DNA from: an uncultured Clostridia bacterium
GTDB taxonomy: Bacteria > Bacillota > Clostridia > Oscillospirales > Ruminococcaceae
Length of the DNA stretch: 64,000 nucleotides
Direction: 5' to 3'
Assembly (NCBI GenBank): GCA_944385905.1
Contig: CALWZA010000007.1
Location: 16,232-80,231 of the forward strand
In this document: positions 1 to 8,108 of the stretch, one piece after another
Layout: each line of letters starts with the position of its first letter
Position numbering within the stretch: position 1 is the first letter of the stretch
Notes under the pieces: generated by a model
What the model saw: the letters and a program-made list of their open reading frames with translations, nothing else
Database searches by the model: none
What the model was told of the DNA's origin: nothing
Translations under genes and position numbers: made by a program

Positions 1-434
1 TCAGCCCTTGTTATAGGGTCTTTGTTTTCTTTATGTTCCCCTCCCTCAATTCCTGCTTTTTCGAAGGCTTTAATCAGCGTCTGAGTATCGACTCCCTCAA
101 CGCCGAGCTTGCCTTCCTTTGACGGCTTGCTCTTTCGCCGTTCCTTGCCAAAAATATCGGGAATATAAACATTGATTATCTTATCTTTGCTTTCATTTCC
201 GACTATGTTCTTTAAATAGCCGCGAATTTGAAAGCCGGCGCTGTCGCTGTCGGTCAGAATTATTATGCCCGTTGTTTTCGCATAATGCCTGATGAGCGCG
301 CACTTTTCTTTGTCTTTATAAATTCTGAAGCCGTCTGTCGCTATTATTACTCCGTCAATTATGCTGGACAGCTTGATTTTATCATATCTTCCCTCAACTA
401 TTACCGCCTGTCTGACATATATCAACAGCAACAA
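1..434 (-). CDS. rnmV: Toprim ribonuclease M5-like protein, 3' end beyond window
   Basis: Partial gene; the reading frame is still open at base 1. It is read from clustered TTG codons at 434, 431 and 425, just after a GGAAAGGG ribosome site; which TTG is used is uncertain. The visible ~144 residues hold a toprim fold: the glutamate motif VIVEGRYDK near the start and the TDSDSAGF acidic motif near residue 70, followed by a basic segment YIPDIFGKERRKSKPSKEGK and GVEGVD. This order matches RNase M5 relatives with a DUF4093 tail, which mature 5S rRNA. It starts 12 bases or more after holA in the same direction, so it is probably in the holA operon. Family assignment is good; the exact substrate is inferred from family knowledge. 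Confidence 0.75.
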   Translation of the reverse strand, partial: MLLLIYVRQAVIVEGRYDKIKLSSIIDGVIIATDGFRIYKDKEKCALIRHYAKTTGIIILTDSDSAGFQIRGYLKNIVGNESKDKIINVYIPDIFGKERRKSKPSKEGKLGVEGVDTQTLIKAFEKAGIEGGEHKENKDPITRA

Positions 435-446
435 CCCTTTCCGTTT

Positions 447-1487
447 TTATAAATTAAGCATCCGCACTATTGCTTTTTCAACGATAAGCCGGCTGTCTGT
501 TCGCAAAGACTTTAGCTCAACGTCGGTTTGAGCGAGAATACCTATGCACTTTCTGAGCTTTTCGGCGGAAAACTTTCGGCAGTCGTTCATAGCGTATCTC
601 ACAACGAATTCTCTTCCCTTATATCCGAAGTCATTTACAACTTCATTCTGAGGGCGGTTTGTTTCCAGAGCAAGTCTTGCCCTGTACAAATCCATAAACG
701 ATGAAGCAATCGCCGAGCATATCTGCAAAGGGTCGGTATTTTCAGCAAACAGCTCCGGCAAAATCCGAAAAGCCTTGTGCGAATCCATTTCCGCTACTGC
801 TTTTGCCAGCTCATAAGAGTTGGTATCAACCTGTTTTGATACAAGCAGGTCAATAGTTGAAACTGTTATTTCCTGATTTCCGGAGTAATCGCAAAGCTTG
901 TCTATCTCATTATTTATCTGCATCATCGAGCACAGACACTGCCCGGCAAGATACTCAGCCGCAAACGGAGATATCGTCGAGCCTTTTTTATTTACTGACG
1001 CTACAATCGGCTTTACAAGCTCCTTTGCCGTTTTGTAGTCAAAAACGCACACCGTTCCGATTTTTGCGCAAAGGTCGCATAGCTTTTTGTTGTTGTCGGA
1101 CATTGTTTTTTTACCGTTTGCGGGGTCAAATCCTGTGGCGTATATCACAACGGAAGTTGTGTCAGCAAGTCCGTTTAAAATATCGGAAAGGCGCTTGAAA
1201 TCAGAAGCGCTCATCTGCTGAACATTTAAATCGTTTATGGTTACGCACACTCTTTCAGAAAACATCGGAAGCGTTTCGCAGACATCCTCAAGCTCTGACA
1301 AACTTAATTCCGAACCTCTGAAAGCATGGAGATTATACATTTGAGCGTCCGGCGGGATAAGCCTTGACACGAGTTTTCGGGTATAAGCTTCAAGAGTTGC
1401 GGTATCTTTGCCGTAGAAATAATACAGCTTTGAAAACTCGCCGCTTCTTACGGCTTTTGCAAGTTCAGTGTCACTCACGCAGGGCAT
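447..1487 (-). CDS. holA: DNA polymerase III subunit delta
   Basis: Clamp-loader delta subunit, which opens the beta sliding clamp during loading onto DNA. About 346 residues, normal for the Gram-positive family. The N-terminal YYFYGKD segment is the degenerate nucleotide-binding start typical of HolA, followed by the LPMFSERVCVTIND stretch, a middle helical domain, and a C-terminal collar region ending ELKSLRTDSRLIVEKAIVRM. The ATG at 1487 sits 7 bases after AGGAGG and is a better start than the TTG two codons upstream. The start overlaps the end of comEC by 17 bases, so the two are probably translationally coupled; comEC-holA is a common gene order in Firmicutes. Confidence 0.92.
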   Translation of the reverse strand: MPCVSDTELAKAVRSGEFSKLYYFYGKDTATLEAYTRKLVSRLIPPDAQMYNLHAFRGSELSLSELEDVCETLPMFSERVCVTINDLNVQQMSASDFKRLSDILNGLADTTSVVIYATGFDPANGKKTMSDNNKKLCDLCAKIGTVCVFDYKTAKELVKPIVASVNKKGSTISPFAAEYLAGQCLCSMMQINNEIDKLCDYSGNQEITVSTIDLLVSKQVDTNSYELAKAVAEMDSHKAFRILPELFAENTDPLQICSAIASSFMDLYRARLALETNRPQNEVVNDFGYKGREFVVRYAMNDCRKFSAEKLRKCIGILAQTDVELKSLRTDSRLIVEKAIVRMLNL

Positions 1488-3498
1488 TGTCAAGCCTCCT
1501 CACTTTACAGTCGTTTTCATGCACAGTCACAGATACTGCGGTTTCAAACTCCCTGTCAAACTCGTAAATTCTTACTCCGCTTTCATCGCTGACCTCAAGC
1601 GTCATAAATCCTGAATCATCAATCTTCAAAACAAATTCACAACCGGAATACACAACGGCAACACCGCTGTCCGTCTGCTTGATTTTCGCTCCCAAAGCGA
1701 AAAACTCATCTTCAAACCTATTTATCCTTTTATCTGACTTCGGCACATACTCATCTGTCAAAAAAATTTCAGGCGCACATGAGAGCGCTGAGTTATATCT
1801 TGTTACAAGGCTCAGCGGATTTTCAAGCATCACGACAGCCTGCACGGTATTAATTCCTCTGAGCTTCACGATTCTTTCCGCCGCGTCGCACAGCCCGCCT
1901 TTACCTTCAACGTCAATTATAACAGCATTTTTGTTTTTATACAAGACCATCACGGCGCTATTTTTATCGCTCATAATTACCGATTGAATATCGTCTCGGC
2001 TTATGACTGCAGAGAAAGCAAACGCCGCAGCAATAGCTGCAACCGAAACAGCCGCCGTTATAAAGACAAAACGTATGTTTTTATATCGCATTATCGAAAA
2101 AACTACTGCCGCTGAATACAAAAGCGCTCCGAAGACAAGCGCACTGCTTCCTGTCTGAACATATGAAAAAGGTATTTTCACTATAAGCCTGGCGATTACT
2201 ATAACAATTTGAACGATAAAGCCCGAAATCTTAATTAATATAACCGCTAATGCAGGAATTTTATAAAGCAAGATCACAGGCAGAACTATTGTAAGAGCCG
2301 CCGAGCAAAGAGGCAGCAAAATTAAGTTTGAAAGCCAAAAAACAAGTGAACACTCCGAAAACCAAAATACGCAAAACGGAAAAGTAATTACGAAAACGCA
2401 AAATGAGACGACAAGAGAATACTTTACGGCTTTAAATCCACCGCCGATTTTATACTCCCTGATTACAAGCGGAGCGATAACTCCCGCTCCGACCGCGCCG
2501 GCCATTGAAAGCACAAAAGACATATCGGCTGCGGAATAAGGCTCTAAAAACGTCAAAACAAAAGCGCACATTCCGAGCGAATTGAGCAAATCGGCTTTTC
2601 TGTGAAACAGCGGCGCCGCTAACACTATTGTAACTACAAATACCGCTCTCAGCACGGATTTTGAACATCCGGCAAACAAGGCGTAAAACAAGACAGCGGT
2701 TTCTGTTACCGCGAAGATTTCAGCCCTACTTCTTTTAAACAACTTTAGAAGCAAAAATATTGCACTTGCGAAAATCCCCACATGCGTTCCCGAAACGGCA
2801 AAAATATGCCCGATACCGCTGCGATAAAGGCTGAGTTTAACATTTTCAGGAAGAAGATTTTTCTCTCCGCATAAAATCGCGCATAGAAATCCTGCCGAGG
2901 ATTCGGGCAGAGTACCGCTGATAAGCGAAACTATATCGCTTTTAATTTTCACTGTTTCTCTTTTCAGGCTAAACGACGGTCTGCTCAGTACTTCTATGTT
3001 TTCCGCATTTGCCGAAAGGAATATTCCCTGAGGTTTATAGTACGACTCCTGCTGAAAATTAAGGCTGTCGGTTATCTTTTCAAGCTTGGCGCTGAAGGAT
3101 ATTTCATCCGAAACCTCAATGTCAAGGCTTTCGCAAAAGCATATTATTTCAGCTTTTGCTCCGTTAATCTCGCTTTTCACATTTAAAAGCATTTTTCCGC
3201 TGCTCAATTCGGTTACCTCAGATACAGTGCCTGCAAGCTTTAATTCAGAGTCGGCGCATTCGATTATTTTATCATATACATTTTCAGTATAAACAATATT
3301 TGCAAAAATTGCTGTCATGAAAAAGAAAAGTGAAACCGAAAGTCTAACTCTTTTTTCTGCTCTCAGAAGAAAAACTCCGAGAATTAAAACCGCGGATAGC
3401 GAAATCAAGGCTGTGTACTTAACTTCCTTTTCAGCAAAAAACGCGAAAAAAGACCCGATTGAATATGAAAATCCAACCCATGCCATTTTCCGCGTCAT
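1471..3498 (-). CDS. comEC: ComEC/Rec2-family DNA-uptake channel with degenerate C-terminal domain
   Basis: 675-residue polytopic membrane protein. Residues ~1-60 are membrane helices, ~80-180 form the soluble OB-like region, and ~190-480 form the Competence domain with the conserved GIGHIFAVSGTHVGIFAS segment and many hydrophobic helices. In ComEC, the channel that brings single-stranded DNA into the cytoplasm, the C-terminus is usually a metallo-beta-lactamase-like domain. Here the last ~150 residues keep that domain's strand pattern (VIIDVEGKGG, then a helix, then VQAVVMLENP), but where TH(x)DxDH would lie there is ENPLSLVTRYN, with no metal ligands. The start has GGAG seven bases upstream. 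Channel function is likely retained; nuclease function at this end looks lost. Confidence 0.85.
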   Translation of the reverse strand: MTRKMAWVGFSYSIGSFFAFFAEKEVKYTALISLSAVLILGVFLLRAEKRVRLSVSLFFFMTAIFANIVYTENVYDKIIECADSELKLAGTVSEVTELSSGKMLLNVKSEINGAKAEIICFCESLDIEVSDEISFSAKLEKITDSLNFQQESYYKPQGIFLSANAENIEVLSRPSFSLKRETVKIKSDIVSLISGTLPESSAGFLCAILCGEKNLLPENVKLSLYRSGIGHIFAVSGTHVGIFASAIFLLLKLFKRSRAEIFAVTETAVLFYALFAGCSKSVLRAVFVVTIVLAAPLFHRKADLLNSLGMCAFVLTFLEPYSAADMSFVLSMAGAVGAGVIAPLVIREYKIGGGFKAVKYSLVVSFCVFVITFPFCVFWFSECSLVFWLSNLILLPLCSAALTIVLPVILLYKIPALAVILIKISGFIVQIVIVIARLIVKIPFSYVQTGSSALVFGALLYSAAVVFSIMRYKNIRFVFITAAVSVAAIAAAFAFSAVISRDDIQSVIMSDKNSAVMVLYKNKNAVIIDVEGKGGLCDAAERIVKLRGINTVQAVVMLENPLSLVTRYNSALSCAPEIFLTDEYVPKSDKRINRFEDEFFALGAKIKQTDSGVAVVYSGCEFVLKIDDSGFMTLEVSDESGVRIYEFDREFETAVSVTVHENDCKVRRLDNALRE

Positions 3499-3516
3499 AA
3501 CATTTCTCCGTAATCG

Positions 3517-4059
3517 TTACTTAAAAAACAAAGGCAGCTTTTCAAGATATATAATATCATGTCTTTCAGCAGCATCGCCCTCAGCCAAAACCGCAGCCTT
3601 CGCGACAATTTTTCCGCCCGCACGGTTTACAAGTGTTTCCACCGCTGCAAGCGACTCGCCGGTTGAAATAACGTCATCGACAATAACTATTCTCTTATCC
3701 TTCATAAAGTCAGCTTCCGTGCTGTCAAGCCAAAGCTTTTGAGATGAGGCTGTTGTAATAGACTTGACGTCTACGCTCATGGGATTTTTCATATAAAGCT
3801 TAGCCATTTTTCTCGCTACTATGTACTGAATTCCCGACTCTCTTGACATTTCATACGCAAGCGGTATTCCCTTTGATTCCGCTGTTATGATAACGTCGCA
3901 CTCCGGGAGCTTTTTTAAAAGCTCCTTGGCGCAGCTAACCGTAAGTTCAACATCGGAAAACATAATAAACGCAGCGATATCAAGCTTGTCGTCTACCTTA
4001 CAGAGAGGAAGTTCTCTTGTAAGCCCCGCAACTTTCAAAGTATAATAACTGTCACTCAT
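3517..4059 (-). CDS. Phosphoribosyltransferase family protein (adenine/xanthine type)
   Basis: 180-residue type I phosphoribosyltransferase. The PRPP-binding motif RIVIVDDVISTGES lies at ~119-132, and an upstream VIITAESKGIPLAYEMSRE segment (~56-73) resembles the adenine/xanthine PRT flexible region. These enzymes join a purine base to PRPP for salvage. Compared with typical Apt (~170 residues) the N-terminus is divergent, so the base specificity cannot be read from sequence; a regulatory role like the PurR PRT domain is also possible. Start supported by AAAAGGAG seven bases upstream. It lies 12 bases after the HIT gene and 18 bases before comEC in one minus-strand run. Confidence 0.8.
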   Translation of the reverse strand: MSDSYYTLKVAGLTRELPLCKVDDKLDIAAFIMFSDVELTVSCAKELLKKLPECDVIITAESKGIPLAYEMSRESGIQYIVARKMAKLYMKNPMSVDVKSITTASSQKLWLDSTEADFMKDKRIVIVDDVISTGESLAAVETLVNRAGGKIVAKAAVLAEGDAAERHDIIYLEKLPLFFK

Positions 4060-4071
4060 AACTTTCTCCTT

Positions 4072-4410
4072 TTATGCCATTATTCCGCATTTTCTTCCGC
4101 CGATAATATGAAAGTGAAGATGGAATACCGTCTGCCCGGCGTCCTCGCCGCAGTTGTTTACAACTCTGAAGCTTTCGATTCCCTTTTCCCTTGCGATTTT
4201 TCCAATAACCTCATAGATGTGGGCAATAACAGACGAATTTTCTTCTGTTATCTCCAAAGCATTCGCGATATGCGTTTTCGGGACGACAAGAATATGAACG
4301 GGAGCAACCGGCGCTATATCCTCAAACGCATAAACCGTCTCGTCCTCGTACACTTTTTTGCTCGGAATTTCTCCGCTGATTATTTTACAAAAAATACAGT
4401 CGTTATTCAT
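4072..4410 (-). CDS. HIT-family nucleotide-binding protein (HinT-like)
   Basis: 112-residue histidine-triad protein with CIFCKIISGEIPSKKVYED at the N-terminus and the catalytic triad HLHFHIIGG near residue 97. HinT-like proteins hydrolyse nucleoside phosphoramidates such as AMP-lysine. Two N-terminal cysteines (CxxC) could hold zinc, as in several bacterial members, although the PKTH position is also filled. Length is typical. The ATG has GGAGGG upstream. It lies 23 bases downstream of alaS and could be co-transcribed with it from the T-box-controlled promoter. Confidence 0.93.
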   Translation of the reverse strand: MNNDCIFCKIISGEIPSKKVYEDETVYAFEDIAPVAPVHILVVPKTHIANALEITEENSSVIAHIYEVIGKIAREKGIESFRVVNNCGEDAGQTVFHLHFHIIGGRKCGIMA

Positions 4411-4433
4411 TTCAACACCCTCCGAAATACTAT

Positions 4434-7079
4434 TTACTTTATAAATTCCGCAACAATGTTCTCTGCCTGAGCGATTGCGTCCTCAGCCTTTGAGCTGTCA
4501 CCGATTCCGGCCATTGCGTTATCTGGACGTCCTCCGCCCTTTCCTCCTGTAAGCGCCGCAACCTTTCCGACTATTTTTCCGGCATGTGCGCCCTTGGCGA
4601 CCGCCTCGCTTCCGCAGGCTGACGCGATATTTCCGCTTGCTCCGTTTACTGAAGCTATTACGACTACTGAATTCGGAACTTTTTCTTTGATGTCCTCAGC
4701 CATTTTTCTTAAAACGTCGAGAGCGATTGAAGTCAAAACCGCCTTGATAACCTTTACCCCTTTGACCTCAGCCGCAGAATCAATAAGGCTTGCGCTCTTC
4801 ATGGACGCAATTTCTCCGAGAAGTCTGTCCTTTTCCTTTTCAAGCGCCTTTATTTCATCTGCCGCGGCATGGCATTTATTTACAAGCTCCGCCTGATTTC
4901 CTACTTTGAAGATATCGGCAACAGCAGAAAGCGTTTTATGCTGCTCGTTCATAAGCTCAAGAACTCCGCTTCCCGTTACCGCCTCAATTCTTCTTACTCC
5001 AGCCGCAACGGAATTTTCGGAAACTATTTTGAACAAACCTATTTTTGAAGTGTTATCAACATGAGTTCCGCCGCAGAATTCGATTGAAGCGTCTCCCATT
5101 GTGACAACTCGAACTCTCTCGCCGTATTTTTCTCCGAACAAAGCCATAGCTCCGAGCTTTCTTGCCTCGTCAATCGGCATTTCAACCATTGAAACAGGCA
5201 TTGCGGCAAGAATATATTGATTTACAATTTTCTCAATTTTCGCAAGCTCTTCAGGAGCTACGGCGCTGAAATGCGCAAAGTCAAACCTGAGTCTTGCAGA
5301 GTCTACAAACTGACCTGCCTGATGAACATGCTCGCCTAATACCTTTCTCAAAGCAGACTGAAGAAGGTGAGCGCATGAGTGGTTTCTCATTATTTTGCGG
5401 CGGTTTTCTCCGTCAACTTCAAAGTGAGCTTTCTGTCCCTTTTCGATTGCCCCTTCAATCACCTCTGCGGTGTGAGCGATTTTTCCTGCGACAGCTTTTT
5501 TGGTGTCTGTCACTCTGCACTTACCGGTTGAGGTTGTTATATATCCTATATCCCCCACCTGTCCGCCGCTTTCGGCGTAAAAAGGAGTTTTATCAGAAAC
5601 TATATAGACCTTATCACCGCATCCGGCGTTTTCCAAAAGCTCGTCGTCGCTTGCGATGAATGAAATTTCAGCGTCGCACTCAAGCGTGTCGTATCCTACA
5701 AATTCAGTTGTAAACGCCTTGTCTATCTTGTGGAAAACGGTTTCGTCAGCGCCCATATATTTTGAGCCGCCTCTGGCGTTTCTCGCGGTTTCCTTCTGGA
5801 TTTCAAGAGCTTTTTTGAAGCCATCCTCATCGCAGGAAAGACCTTTTTCCTCAAGGATTTCCCTTGTAAGGTCTATCGGGAAACCGTAAGTGTCTGAAAG
5901 TGAGAAACAGCTTTCTCCGTCGAGAACCTTTTTGCCCTCGGCAGTCATTTTCTCTATATAGCCGTTGAGTATATTCATTCCTCGGTCAATTGTGTTGTTA
6001 AAATTCTGTTCCTCGTTTGAAAGAAGCTTTACAATGTAATCGTACTTTTCTTCAAGCTCTGTGTATTCAGACTTTGAGTTATCAACTACGGTTTTTACGA
6101 GGTCCTTAAGGAAAAGTCCGTTGATGCCGAGGAGCTTTCCGTGTCTGACAGCTCTTCTGAGAAGTCTTCTCATAACGTATCCCCTGCCCTCGTTTGACGG
6201 CAGAACTCCGTCGGAAGCCATAAAGGTTACCGAGCGGATATGGTCGGTGATGACTCGAACAGAAACGTCTTTTTTCTTGTCCTTGCCGTATTCACAGCCT
6301 GCGATTTTACAAACATGGTCTCTGATAGCCTTAACAGTATCGACGTCAAAAATAGAGTCGACTCCCTGCATAAGAGCGGCAAGTCTCTCAAGTCCCATAC
6401 CCGTATCTATATTTTTCTGCTTAAGCGGAGTATATGTTCCGTCCTCGTGCCTTTCAAACTGAGTAAAAACAAGATTCCAAAACTCCATATACCTGTCGCA
6501 GTCACATCCGACCTTACAGTCAGGCTTTCCGCAGCCGTATTCCTCTCCGCGGTCATAATAAATCTCGGAGCAGGGTCCGCAGGGCCCGTCGATGCCCGCT
6601 TCCCAGAAGTTATCCTCCTTGCCCATTCTGACTATTCTGTCCATCGGGAGCCCGACTTTTTCATGCCATATCTTTTCTGCCTCGTCATCGTCCTGATATA
6701 CAGAAACATAAAGCCTGTCCTGAGGAATTTCCAGCACCTTTGTTACATACTCCCATGCCCATGTGATTGCTTCCTCTTTGAAATAGTCTCCGAACGAAAA
6801 GTTTCCGAGCATTTCAAAAAAGGTTCCGTGTCTTGCGGTTTTTCCGACGTTTTCAATATCGCCTGTTCTGATGCACTTCTGACATGTCGTCATTCTGACT
6901 CTCGGCGGAACGTCCTGTCCGGTAAAATAAGGTTTAAGAGGCGCCATTCCAGCGTTTATCAGCAAAAGACTGTTGTCGTTTTGCGGAACCAGCGGGAAGC
7001 TTTTATGTCTTAAGCATCCTTTGCTTTCAAAAAACTTCAGGTATGACTCTCTTAAATCATTAAGTCCTGTCCACTTCAT
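4434..7079 (-). CDS. alaS: Alanine--tRNA ligase
   Basis: 881-residue cytoplasmic enzyme that charges tRNA-Ala. The N-terminal class II aminoacylation core starts at MKWTGLNDLRESYL and contains the MRRLLRRAVRHGK segment. The editing domain carries the zinc/catalytic motifs HSCAHLL and CGGTHVDNTS, and the C-terminal DHHA1-like region is glycine rich (ALTGGKGGGRPDNAMAG). The ATG at 7079 follows TTGAGGAG with correct spacing; an in-frame upstream start at 7106 would run back into the T-box terminator and is not favoured. Expression is controlled by the upstream T-box. Length matches the family. Confidence 0.97.
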   Translation of the reverse strand: MKWTGLNDLRESYLKFFESKGCLRHKSFPLVPQNDNSLLLINAGMAPLKPYFTGQDVPPRVRMTTCQKCIRTGDIENVGKTARHGTFFEMLGNFSFGDYFKEEAITWAWEYVTKVLEIPQDRLYVSVYQDDDEAEKIWHEKVGLPMDRIVRMGKEDNFWEAGIDGPCGPCSEIYYDRGEEYGCGKPDCKVGCDCDRYMEFWNLVFTQFERHEDGTYTPLKQKNIDTGMGLERLAALMQGVDSIFDVDTVKAIRDHVCKIAGCEYGKDKKKDVSVRVITDHIRSVTFMASDGVLPSNEGRGYVMRRLLRRAVRHGKLLGINGLFLKDLVKTVVDNSKSEYTELEEKYDYIVKLLSNEEQNFNNTIDRGMNILNGYIEKMTAEGKKVLDGESCFSLSDTYGFPIDLTREILEEKGLSCDEDGFKKALEIQKETARNARGGSKYMGADETVFHKIDKAFTTEFVGYDTLECDAEISFIASDDELLENAGCGDKVYIVSDKTPFYAESGGQVGDIGYITTSTGKCRVTDTKKAVAGKIAHTAEVIEGAIEKGQKAHFEVDGENRRKIMRNHSCAHLLQSALRKVLGEHVHQAGQFVDSARLRFDFAHFSAVAPEELAKIEKIVNQYILAAMPVSMVEMPIDEARKLGAMALFGEKYGERVRVVTMGDASIEFCGGTHVDNTSKIGLFKIVSENSVAAGVRRIEAVTGSGVLELMNEQHKTLSAVADIFKVGNQAELVNKCHAAADEIKALEKEKDRLLGEIASMKSASLIDSAAEVKGVKVIKAVLTSIALDVLRKMAEDIKEKVPNSVVVIASVNGASGNIASACGSEAVAKGAHAGKIVGKVAALTGGKGGGRPDNAMAGIGDSSKAEDAIAQAENIVAEFIK

Positions 7080-7104
7080 AAATCTTCTCCTCAATAGAAT
7101 TTTC

Positions 7105-7343
7105 AATACGCCTGCAAAAAAATAAACCCCGCCCCCATAATTTTGGGACGAAGTCTAACTTCCGTGGTACCACCCAACTTGCCGGCATATACCGACCGCT
7201 TTTTTTCACCTTTAACGCAGGTTTACGCTGCGGTTTTCCGCAAAGCTCCGAGGCAGCACCCGTGTATCGGCTGAAAGCTTTCACCAAACGCTTTCTCTCT
7301 TAAAGCCGAAAATTACCACAGTCAATCTCTTCACAGCATTTTC
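7105..7343 (-). promoter_or_regulatory. T-box leader of alaS
   Basis: On the minus strand the leader contains the T-box bulge TGGTACCACG (7163-7172), which pairs with the acceptor end of uncharged tRNA. Downstream, a terminator stem (CGTCCC with GGGGCG around 7122-7150) is followed by a U-rich run (7115-7124). The 5' part has an AGAGAG element (around 7300) and a GGTGCTGCC segment (around 7250), whose GCT or GCC could be the alanine specifier. Known T-boxes read through when the cognate tRNA is uncharged, so alaS should rise on alanine starvation. The presence of the T-box is clear; the specifier assignment is inference. Confidence 0.93.
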
Positions 7344-7349
7344 TATATT

Positions 7350-7377
7350 ATTATACCACTGTGTCGCATTTTGTCAA
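7350..7377 (-). promoter_or_regulatory. Promoter of alaS T-box transcript
   Basis: TTGACA (7372-7377) and TATAAT (7350-7355) are separated by 16 bases on the minus strand, a near-perfect sigma-A promoter. Transcription should start near 7343 and enter the T-box leader. Confidence 0.85.
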
Positions 7378-7429
7378 GCATTTTTTAAGTATGTTCCCAA
7401 GCTCTATTTAATTATTATCGGCCGATTGA

Positions 7430-7458
7430 TTTACTTTTATGCTTTAGTCTGTTATAAT
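7430..7458 (+). promoter_or_regulatory. Promoter of the decayed beta-helix gene
   Basis: TTTACT (7430-7435) and TATAAT (7453-7458) with a 17-base spacer and an extended TG before the -10 box. It faces the pseudogene at 7497, so the promoter has survived the loss of the gene. Confidence 0.6.
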
Positions 7459-7496
7459 ATTTCCATTCGCATTTTAAATGAAAGGAACAAACTATT

Positions 7497-7947
7497 ATGT
7501 CTGACAGTAATAAATACATTTACGGAAAGAACAGCCCGTCAGTTTTTATATCTCCTCGCGGAGACGATAAAAATCCGGGCGCATTTGAGCTTCCTTTAAA
7601 TACCTTAAAAAGGCTGTCGAAATTTGCCGTGCGAAAAATATTAAAGATATTGTCGCATTTGAGGGCGAATATGAGTTCTGCGAGCCGATTGAGCTTAACG
7701 AAAATGACTCCGGTTTAAAAATTTCGTCATATAACAATGAAAAAGTTATATTCAGCGGCTCAAAGAATCTTTCCTGTTTAAAATGGCATGAATTTCCCCA
7801 AAACCCGTCAATTAAAGCAGCTCAGATTGATAAAGGTCTTTGGATAGACAGGCTCTTTATAAACGGCAAGGAACAGATAATCGCAAGATACATTTTATTA
7901 ATCTTAATATTATGCGCCTGCTTTTTGCGGGCGCTTTTTATTTTTCA
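7497..7947 (+). pseudogene. Truncated, frameshifted right-handed beta-helix (pectate-lyase-like) gene
   Basis: An ATG at 7497 with AAAGGA upstream opens a frame reading VFISPRGDDKNPGAFELP, the usual N-terminus of secreted-polysaccharide-type parallel beta-helix proteins. The similarity stops at the A-run 7607-7611. One extra base there would continue it in another frame as KKAVEICRAKN, then GEYEFCEPIEL, EKVIFSGSKNL and IDRLFINGKEQIIARY. After ARY, where such proteins normally continue for hundreds of residues, only ~20 hydrophobic codons and a terminator follow. So there is a probable one-base deletion plus a 3' truncation. No signal peptide is visible. The exact enzyme family (for example a GH141-like hydrolase) cannot be fixed. 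A sequencing error could explain the frameshift but not the truncation. Confidence 0.7.
7914..7947 (+). terminator. Rho-independent terminator
   Basis: GCGCCTGC, a five-T loop, then GCGGGCGC form an 8-bp stem followed by TTTTTATTTTT. It ends the decayed gene and insulates dinB. Confidence 0.85.
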
Positions 7948-8037
7948 CACTTTTTAATTATAAAGCTCACCCGCCATGTTTGCGTATTTTTCAGCTCTGT
8001 TTGTTAATAAATATCAGGAGAAATATTTACATTTTAT

Positions 8038-8089
8038 ATTAAGAACATTTGTTCTTAATATGGTATACTAAATAAAAACATATGTTCTT
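8038..8089 (+). promoter_or_regulatory. Two LexA (SOS) operators over the dinB promoter
   Basis: The first box is a perfect palindrome: ATTAAGAAC, ATTT, GTTCTTAAT (8038-8059), containing the Gram-positive LexA core GAAC-N4-GTTC. A second box, AAAC-ATAT-GTTC (8076-8087), has one mismatch in its left half. Between them lies a -10-like TATACT (8064-8069), with no clear -35. LexA bound here would block dinB, so DNA damage should induce it. Box recognition comes from the known Bacillus/Clostridium consensus; regulation is inferred. Confidence 0.8.
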
Positions 8090-8108
8090 ATTATGTGAGG
8101 TTCTATAT

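Noticed and set aside
6240..7013. 257-codon plus-strand open frame inside alaS
   Set aside because: It is antisense to the whole aminoacylation core of alaS, has no ribosome site and no recognisable domain; it is a shadow of alaS codon bias.
7060..7287. 75-codon minus-strand frame before alaS
   Set aside because: It lies across the T-box, its terminator and the alaS start; the RNA elements explain the sequence.
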